A DNA stretch of 20,516 nucleotides, from assembly GCA_937950565.1 (NCBI GenBank), contig CALFCS010000186.1, positions 1 through 20,516 of the forward strand, given 5' to 3'. The notes below the pieces were generated by a model. It searched no databases. It was not told where the DNA came from and was given only the letters and a program-made list of their open reading frames with translations. The translations under genes were made by a program, and so were the position numbers. This DNA is from an uncultured Lachnospiraceae bacterium. GTDB lineage: Bacteria; Bacillota; Clostridia; Lachnospirales; Lachnospiraceae. Positions 15,980-20,516 of the stretch are shown one piece after another; positions within the stretch are counted from its first letter, which is position 1, and each line of letters begins with the position of its first letter.

Positions 15980-16834
15980 CTATACTGCATGAAGATTCTT
16001 AAGAGAAATATCCAGTATCGGAGCAGAATGTGTCAACGCGCCACTGGAAATATAATCCACTCCAAGTGAGACAAGACGTCCGATATTTTCTTTTGTCACA
16101 TTACCGGAACATTCTGTCTGAGCACGCCCGTCTATCATCCGGATTGCTTCCTTCATATCTTCCGTTGACATGTTATCCAGCATAATAATATCGGCTCCTG
16201 CCTCTACGGCCTCTTTTACCATATCCAGATTCTCAACCTCAACTTCTATCTTTCTTACAAAAGGTGCATATTCTTTTGCCATCTGAACCGCCCTTGTAAC
16301 ACTCCCGGCCGCGCCGATATGATTGTCCTTCAGAAGGACTCCGTCAGACAGATTGTAGCGGTGATTATAACCGCCGCCTGCACGAACTGCATATTTTTCA
16401 AAAATCCTCATATTCGGTGTCGTTTTCCGGGTATCCAGAAGTTTTGTTCTGCTCCCCTCCAGAAGCGTGGCAACAGAATGTGTATAAGTAGCAATTCCGC
16501 TCATACGCTGAAGATAATTAAGCGCCACACGTTCTCCGGATAACAGAACCCGGATGTCGCCAGTCACCTTTCCCATCAGCTGCCCCTTCTTTACTTCCTC
16601 GCTATCCGCACAATAAAACTCCACTTCTGTCTTTTCGTCTAATAACTGAAAAACCCGGCGGAAAACCTCAAGTCCAGCCACAATCCCGTCTTCCTTGCAG
16701 ATAAGTTCAACTTCTCCTTTCACAGCTTCCTTCATAACGGAATTTGTCGTTACGTCTTCACTGGAAATATCTTCTTTTAATGCCTCCAGAATCAAATGGT
16801 CTGCCTGAAGTGTCATGGTAATATCATTCATCAT
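15980..16834 (-). CDS. nadC: Nicotinate-nucleotide pyrophosphorylase (carboxylating); quinolinate phosphoribosyltransferase
   Basis: A 284-residue protein of the usual family length. It converts quinolinate and PRPP to nicotinate mononucleotide with loss of CO2, the third step of de novo NAD synthesis in the cytoplasm. Family signatures are present: ERVALNYLQRMSGIAT (about 101-116), LDTRKTTPNMR (about 133-143), GGGYNHRYNLSDGVLLKDNHI (about 153-173), EVEVEN, IIMLDNM and the closing SGALTHSAPILDISLK. The start ATG overlaps the nadB stop as ATGA, and a second ATG follows at once. An AGGAG box lies 8 nt upstream inside nadB, so the two genes are probably translationally coupled. Confidence 0.96.
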   Translation of the reverse strand: MMNDITMTLQADHLILEALKEDISSEDVTTNSVMKEAVKGEVELICKEDGIVAGLEVFRRVFQLLDEKTEVEFYCADSEEVKKGQLMGKVTGDIRVLLSGERVALNYLQRMSGIATYTHSVATLLEGSRTKLLDTRKTTPNMRIFEKYAVRAGGGYNHRYNLSDGVLLKDNHIGAAGSVTRAVQMAKEYAPFVRKIEVEVENLDMVKEAVEAGADIIMLDNMSTEDMKEAIRMIDGRAQTECSGNVTKENIGRLVSLGVDYISSGALTHSAPILDISLKNLHAV

Positions 16835-18012
16835 AAATCTGTCTCCTTCTCCTTATATTCTTTTTTTATTTTTTCTGCTGCTCTTTTTGCAAAAACCAGG
16901 CTCTCCAGCAGTGAATTACTTGCCAGACGATTCGCCCCATGCACGCCATTGCAGCTTGTTTCCCCGGCCGCAAAAAGACATTCCATAGAAGTCCGGCTAT
17001 CTGCATCCACCCAGATTCCTCCCATAAAGTAATGCTGTGCGGGAACAACCGGTATGCATTCCTTTGTTACATCATATCCTTCTTCCAGACAGCGCTGATA
17101 TATATTCGGAAAATGCCTCCTTATTGTCTCCGTAGGAATATGCTCCATGGACAGCCACACATAGTCTGTACCATCCTTTTCCATCTGTTCATGGATTGCT
17201 TTCGTCACAACATCTCTCGGAAGCAGCTCATCTACAAACCGTTCTTTTTCTTTATTATAAAGAACTGCTCCTTCGCCGCGCACCGATTCGGAAATCAAAA
17301 ATCTTCGTCCCGGCTTTTTCGAATAAAGCGTTGTCGGGTGAATCTGCACATAATCCAGATGTTCCAGCCGGATACCATGTTTTTTCGCTACATCAACCGC
17401 ATCCCCCGTCAGATGGGGATAGTTCGTGGAATGCTGATATTTTCCCCCAATTCCGCCAGTCGCCAGAATTGTATAATCTGCATGGATTTTCCATTTCCCC
17501 TGCTCATTTTCCGCCAGAATCCCGGTACATCTTCCATCTGTTTCTATAATATCTGTCATTGTCATATATTCATAAAGCGTCACATTTTCCAGCCGCCGCA
17601 CCTGTGTAAGAAGCTTGCTTGTAATCTCTTTTCCCGTGATATCCTCATGGAACAATATTCTCGGCCGTGAATGCGCTCCCTCTCTTGTATACAGAAATTC
17701 TCCGTCCTCTCTTGCGAATTCAACTCCATACCCTACCAGGTCTTCAATAACATCTCTGGAACTGCGAATCATAATATCCACGGATTCCTTCCGGTTCTCA
17801 TAATGTCCCGCTTTCATGGTATCCTCAAAATATGTGTCATAATCTGCTTCATCTCTCATCACGCAGATTCCTCCCTGCGCAAGAAAGGAATCACTGCTCT
17901 CTGCATCTGACTTTGTAATCAGCACAATCTTTTTATCCGCAGGCAGGTTCAGCACACTGAACAAGCCCGCCACCCCAGTTCCCACTATGACGATATCTGT
18001 ATGTATTTCCAT
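16831..18012 (-). CDS. nadB: L-aspartate oxidase, short form
   Basis: Flavoenzyme that oxidises L-aspartate to iminoaspartate for quinolinate synthesis. The ATG at 18012 (393 aa) has GGAGG 9 nt upstream. An upstream GTG at 18054 lacks a site, and an ATG at 18021 directly abuts the GGAGG. FAD-binding motif GTGVAG lies at residues 11-16. Other family segments are SFLAQGGICV, HSRPRILFHEDITGKEI, ILATGGIGGKYQHSTNYP, RGEGAVLYN, HYFMGGIWVD and the C-terminal NGVHGANRLASNSLLESLVFAKRAA. The protein stops about 20 residues after that motif. The C-terminal helical domain of longer NadB (around 540 aa in E. coli) is therefore absent. Stop and nadC start overlap by 4 nt. Confidence 0.95.
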   Translation of the reverse strand: MEIHTDIVIVGTGVAGLFSVLNLPADKKIVLITKSDAESSDSFLAQGGICVMRDEADYDTYFEDTMKAGHYENRKESVDIMIRSSRDVIEDLVGYGVEFAREDGEFLYTREGAHSRPRILFHEDITGKEITSKLLTQVRRLENVTLYEYMTMTDIIETDGRCTGILAENEQGKWKIHADYTILATGGIGGKYQHSTNYPHLTGDAVDVAKKHGIRLEHLDYVQIHPTTLYSKKPGRRFLISESVRGEGAVLYNKEKERFVDELLPRDVVTKAIHEQMEKDGTDYVWLSMEHIPTETIRRHFPNIYQRCLEEGYDVTKECIPVVPAQHYFMGGIWVDADSRTSMECLFAAGETSCNGVHGANRLASNSLLESLVFAKRAAEKIKKEYKEKETDL

Positions 18013-18057
18013 CTCTTTCATCCTCCCTGAAATGCCCGTTCTGCCACAAACCACTTC

Positions 18058-18963
18058 TCACCGTGCAAGCTCCAGCATTTTTTCCAATGGCTTTACAGCG
18101 TCATTTCTGAGTTCTTCCTCCACCTGTACTTCGCCTTCCCTGTCCTTAAGCACACGGGCAATCTTCTCCAGCGTATTTTTCTTCATATTCGGACAGACAG
18201 GAATCGTCTGCGGAAAATAGAACTTTTTATCCGGATTCTCCTTCTCAAGCTTATAAGAAACTCCTTCTTCTGTACAAATAATAAATTCCTTTGCCACGCT
18301 TTCGCATACATACCGGATAATCCCTGATGTGCTCCCTATGTAATCCGATATATCAAGGATTTCTTCCCTACATTCCGGATGTGACAAAATCTTCGCATCC
18401 GGATGTGCTTCCTTTTGTGTTCTTACTTCTTCCATAAGAATTCTCTCATGAGTCGGGCAGAATCCCTCATTATACACAAAATTTTTCTCTGGAACCATGC
18501 GGGCCACATAATGTGCAAGATTACGGTCCGGAATAAAAAATATATTTTTATTTGGAAGAGCCTTTACAATCTTTACCGCATTCGCCGATGTCACACAGAC
18601 ATCCGAATATCGTTTCAACTCCGCTGTAGAATTGATATAACATACAACAGCCAAGTCCTCATACTGCTCCCGCATGTTCTGTATAGTCTCTGCATCAGCC
18701 ATATGCGCCATCGGGCAGTCCGCCGTAAGGTCCGGCATTAGCACTACCTTATCCGGGTTCAGGGCCTTTACACTCTCTCCCATAAATGAAACGCCACAGA
18801 GTACAATTACCTGTTCCTTCAGTTCCTGAGCAAGCTTGCTCAAATAATAAGAATCCCCGATATAGTCTGCAATCTCCTGCACTTCAGGATTTGCATAATA
18901 ATGTGCAAGAATGACTGCATTTTTCTCTTTTTTCAGACTTTGAATCTCTTCAACAATGCTCAT
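18058..18963 (-). CDS. nadA: Quinolinate synthase (4Fe-4S)
   Basis: Condenses iminoaspartate from NadB with dihydroxyacetone phosphate to quinolinate. The ATG at 18963 gives 301 residues starting MSIVEEIQ, with AAGGAG 10 nt upstream. Further upstream in-frame starts would lie inside the promoter and operator and are rejected. The three cluster cysteines fit the short-form NadA pattern: C83 in ADCPMAHM, C169 in GFCPTHER and C257 in PVCPNM. Other conserved parts are VILAHYY, IADYIGDS, CGVSFMGES, VVCYINSTAELK, VTSANA and HPECREEI. It is the first gene of the NAD operon. Confidence 0.96.
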   Translation of the reverse strand: MSIVEEIQSLKKEKNAVILAHYYANPEVQEIADYIGDSYYLSKLAQELKEQVIVLCGVSFMGESVKALNPDKVVLMPDLTADCPMAHMADAETIQNMREQYEDLAVVCYINSTAELKRYSDVCVTSANAVKIVKALPNKNIFFIPDRNLAHYVARMVPEKNFVYNEGFCPTHERILMEEVRTQKEAHPDAKILSHPECREEILDISDYIGSTSGIIRYVCESVAKEFIICTEEGVSYKLEKENPDKKFYFPQTIPVCPNMKKNTLEKIARVLKDREGEVQVEEELRNDAVKPLEKMLELAR

Positions 18964-18993
18964 ACTATCTTTTCTCCTTCTTTTGTTCATCCC

Positions 18994-19022
18994 ATTATAG
19001 CACTGTAATTTACATATGACAA
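18994..19022 (-). promoter_or_regulatory. Sigma-A promoter of the nadABC-niaR operon
   Basis: Minus strand TTGTCA (19017-19022), exactly 17 bp, TATAAT (18994-18999). This is five of six plus six of six consensus bases. The predicted start is about 25 nt before the nadA ATG, so there is no room for a leader riboswitch. Confidence 0.88.
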
Positions 19023-19035
19023 GACATATGTAAAT
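19008..19035. promoter_or_regulatory. Probable NiaR operator: 28-bp inverted repeat over the nadA promoter
   Basis: Perfect 11-bp arms ATTTACATATG (19008-19018) and CATATGTAAAT (19025-19035) flank ACAAGA. The repeat covers the -35 box and half of the spacer, so a bound protein would block RNA polymerase. Because niaR is the last gene of this operon, NiaR is the likely ligand, giving feedback control. Assignment rests on position and symmetry, not on a motif search. Confidence 0.75.
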
Positions 19036-19103
19036 ATTCATCTGTCAAGCAGAAAATCAACTAAAAAAGAAATGAACCCGGAGAGAAAATGTGACGAAAA
19101 ACA

Positions 19104-19141
19104 ATACCCTGCAATACGGATTCCTCCATATTGCAGGGTAT
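19104..19141 (-). terminator. Intrinsic terminator of ppdK
   Basis: Perfect 13-bp arms (19104-19116 and 19129-19141) with a 12-nt loop are followed on the minus strand by TGTTTTT. It lies 66 nt beyond the ppdK stop and upstream of the nadA promoter region. Between it and nadA nothing else was recognised. Confidence 0.88.
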
Positions 19142-19207
19142 ATTTAATATTCCGTTCAAAAATCTCAGTTTAAACTATTTTGTCCGGAACCACATCCATA
19201 ATTCACC

Positions 19208-20516
19208 TTATTTCTGGGCGATCGCTGCCTGCGCTGCCGCCAAACGTGCAATTGGTACACGGAATGGTGAGCAGGATACATAGTCAAGACCAATCTTATT
19301 GCAGAATTCTACAGAAGACGGATCTCCACCATGCTCTCCACAGATACCTACATGAAGCTTCGGATTAACCGGCTTACCTAATTTGATTGCCATTTCCATC
19401 AGCTTGCCGACACCTGTCTGATCCAGTTTTGCAAATGGGTCGTTCTCGTAAATCTTAGCATCATAGTAAGCATCCAGGAACTTACCTGCATCATCACGGG
19501 AGAAACCAAATGCCATCTGTGTCAGGTCATTTGTACCGAAGCAGAAGAAATCTGCTTCCTTTGCAATCTCATCTGCTGTAAGAGCTGCTCTCGGGATTTC
19601 AATCATCGTACCAACTTCGTAATCAAGCTCTATACCTGCTGCTGCAATTTCAGCATCTGCAGTCTCAACAACAAATTTCTTAACATATTTTAACTCTTTC
19701 ACTTCTCCTACAAGCGGAATCATGATTTCCGGTTTTACATTCCAGTCCGGATGTGCCTTCTTCACATTGATAGCTGCACGGATAACAGCTTTTGTCTGCA
19801 TTTTTGCAATTTCCGGATAAGTAACTGCAAGACGGCATCCACGGTGACCCATCATCGGGTTAAATTCATGAAGGCTGTCAATAATTGTCTTAATCTGCTC
19901 TACCGTCTTACCCTGAGCGTCTGCAAGCTTCTTAATATCCTCTTCCTCTGTCGGAACAAACTCATGAAGCGGCGGATCAAGGAAACGAATCGTAACCGGA
20001 TTTCCTTCCAATGCCGTATAAAGTGCTTCAAAGTCTCCCTGCTGATATGGAAGAATCTTATCAAGCGCTGCTTCTCTTTCTTCTACTGTATCTGCACAAA
20101 TCATTTCGCGGAATGCAGCAATCCTGTCTTCCTCAAAGAACATATGCTCTGTACGGCAAAGTCCGATACCTTCTGCGCCAAGCTCAACTGCTTTCTTAGC
20201 ATCTGCCGGTGTATCAGCATTTGTACGAACCTTTAATGTTCTGTATTTATCTGCCCATGCCATAATTCTTCCGAATTCACCTGCGATTGAAGCATCAACA
20301 GTCGGAATAATTCCATCATAAATGTTACCTGTTGTACCATCGATAGAGATTGCATCTCCTTCGTGATACTCTTTTCCTGCAAGTGTGAATTTCTTATTTT
20401 CTTCATCCATTGCAATATCTCCGCATCCGGATACACAGCATGTTCCCATACCACGTGCTACTACTGCAGCATGAGATGTCATACCGCCGCGGACTGTCAG
20501 GATACCCTGTGTGGAT
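19208..20516 (-). CDS. ppdK: Pyruvate, phosphate dikinase, C-terminal half (5' end off window)
   Basis: The frame is open from the window edge to a TAA at 19208, giving 435 visible codons of a protein normally near 875 residues. The N-terminal nucleotide-binding part lies outside the window. The visible part begins just before the phosphohistidine loop TVRGGMTSHAAVVARG, whose His carries phosphate between the two active sites. It continues through the PEP/pyruvate TIM-barrel: GIGLCRTEHMF, RFLDPPLHEF, MGHRGCRL, GTMIEIPRAA, FGTNDLTQ and GICGEHGGDP with the catalytic cysteine. The enzyme interconverts pyruvate, ATP and phosphate with PEP, AMP and diphosphate. In anaerobic Firmicutes it serves glycolysis or PEP formation. 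It is a separate transcription unit from the NAD operon. Confidence 0.97.
   Translation of the reverse strand, partial: STQGILTVRGGMTSHAAVVARGMGTCCVSGCGDIAMDEENKKFTLAGKEYHEGDAISIDGTTGNIYDGIIPTVDASIAGEFGRIMAWADKYRTLKVRTNADTPADAKKAVELGAEGIGLCRTEHMFFEEDRIAAFREMICADTVEEREAALDKILPYQQGDFEALYTALEGNPVTIRFLDPPLHEFVPTEEEDIKKLADAQGKTVEQIKTIIDSLHEFNPMMGHRGCRLAVTYPEIAKMQTKAVIRAAINVKKAHPDWNVKPEIMIPLVGEVKELKYVKKFVVETADAEIAAAGIELDYEVGTMIEIPRAALTADEIAKEADFFCFGTNDLTQMAFGFSRDDAGKFLDAYYDAKIYENDPFAKLDQTGVGKLMEMAIKLGKPVNPKLHVGICGEHGGDPSSVEFCNKIGLDYVSCSPFRVPIARLAAAQAAIAQK

Noticed and set aside
18013..18054. Upstream GTG (18054) or ATG (18021) start for nadB
   Set aside because: Neither has a spaced ribosome binding site. 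The ATG at 18012 has GGAGG 9 nt upstream and begins directly before the FAD-binding fold.
18964..19041. Longer nadA start
   Set aside because: The extra residues would be encoded by the promoter and operator region, and known NadA begins near the MSIVEEIQ position.

Overview
The window looks like chromosome of a Gram-positive Clostridia species, most like Lachnospiraceae. This is an inference. It rests on strong AAGGAGG-type ribosome binding sites, sigma-A promoters, a YesM/YesN-type two-component pair, a lipoprotein solute-binding protein, a NiaR-type NAD repressor, pyruvate phosphate dikinase, and large secreted glycosidases with S-layer-homology (SLH) anchors. No gene recognised here lies on the plus strand; all are transcribed right to left.

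Left part (1-10256): two very large secreted glycosidase genes lie in tandem. The upstream one (5718-10256, 1512 aa) is a DUF1680-superfamily beta-L-arabinofuranosidase (GH127/GH146-like). It has a LamG-like module, a Cadherin-like module, one FIVAR helical module and three SLH repeats. The downstream one (1-5473, at least 1824 aa, cut by the window edge) is a GH51 alpha-L-arabinofuranosidase. It has a discoidin-like module, two LamG modules, four FIVAR modules and the start of an SLH region. Together they look like a cell-surface system for stripping alpha- and beta-linked arabinofuranose from plant polymers such as pectic arabinan or extensin-type glycoproteins. A strong hairpin lies between them and each has its own candidate promoter.

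Middle part (10383-15362): a solitary tRNA-Trp(CCA) with its own near-consensus promoter and terminator, then an operon read sensor histidine kinase -> AraC-type response regulator -> solute-binding lipoprotein. The lipoprotein has no permease genes beside it. The three genes could form a sugar-sensing unit controlling nearby or distant carbohydrate genes.

Right part (15372-20516): a complete de novo NAD operon, nadA-nadB-nadC-niaR, with overlapping or closely packed genes. Its promoter carries a perfect 11-bp-arm inverted repeat, probably the NiaR operator. The window ends inside the C-terminal half of a pyruvate, phosphate dikinase gene with its own terminator.

No insertion sequence, CRISPR array, phage gene or origin was seen. 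The most interesting parts are the surface-anchored alpha/beta arabinofuranosidase pair and the permease-less kinase/regulator/binding-protein operon.
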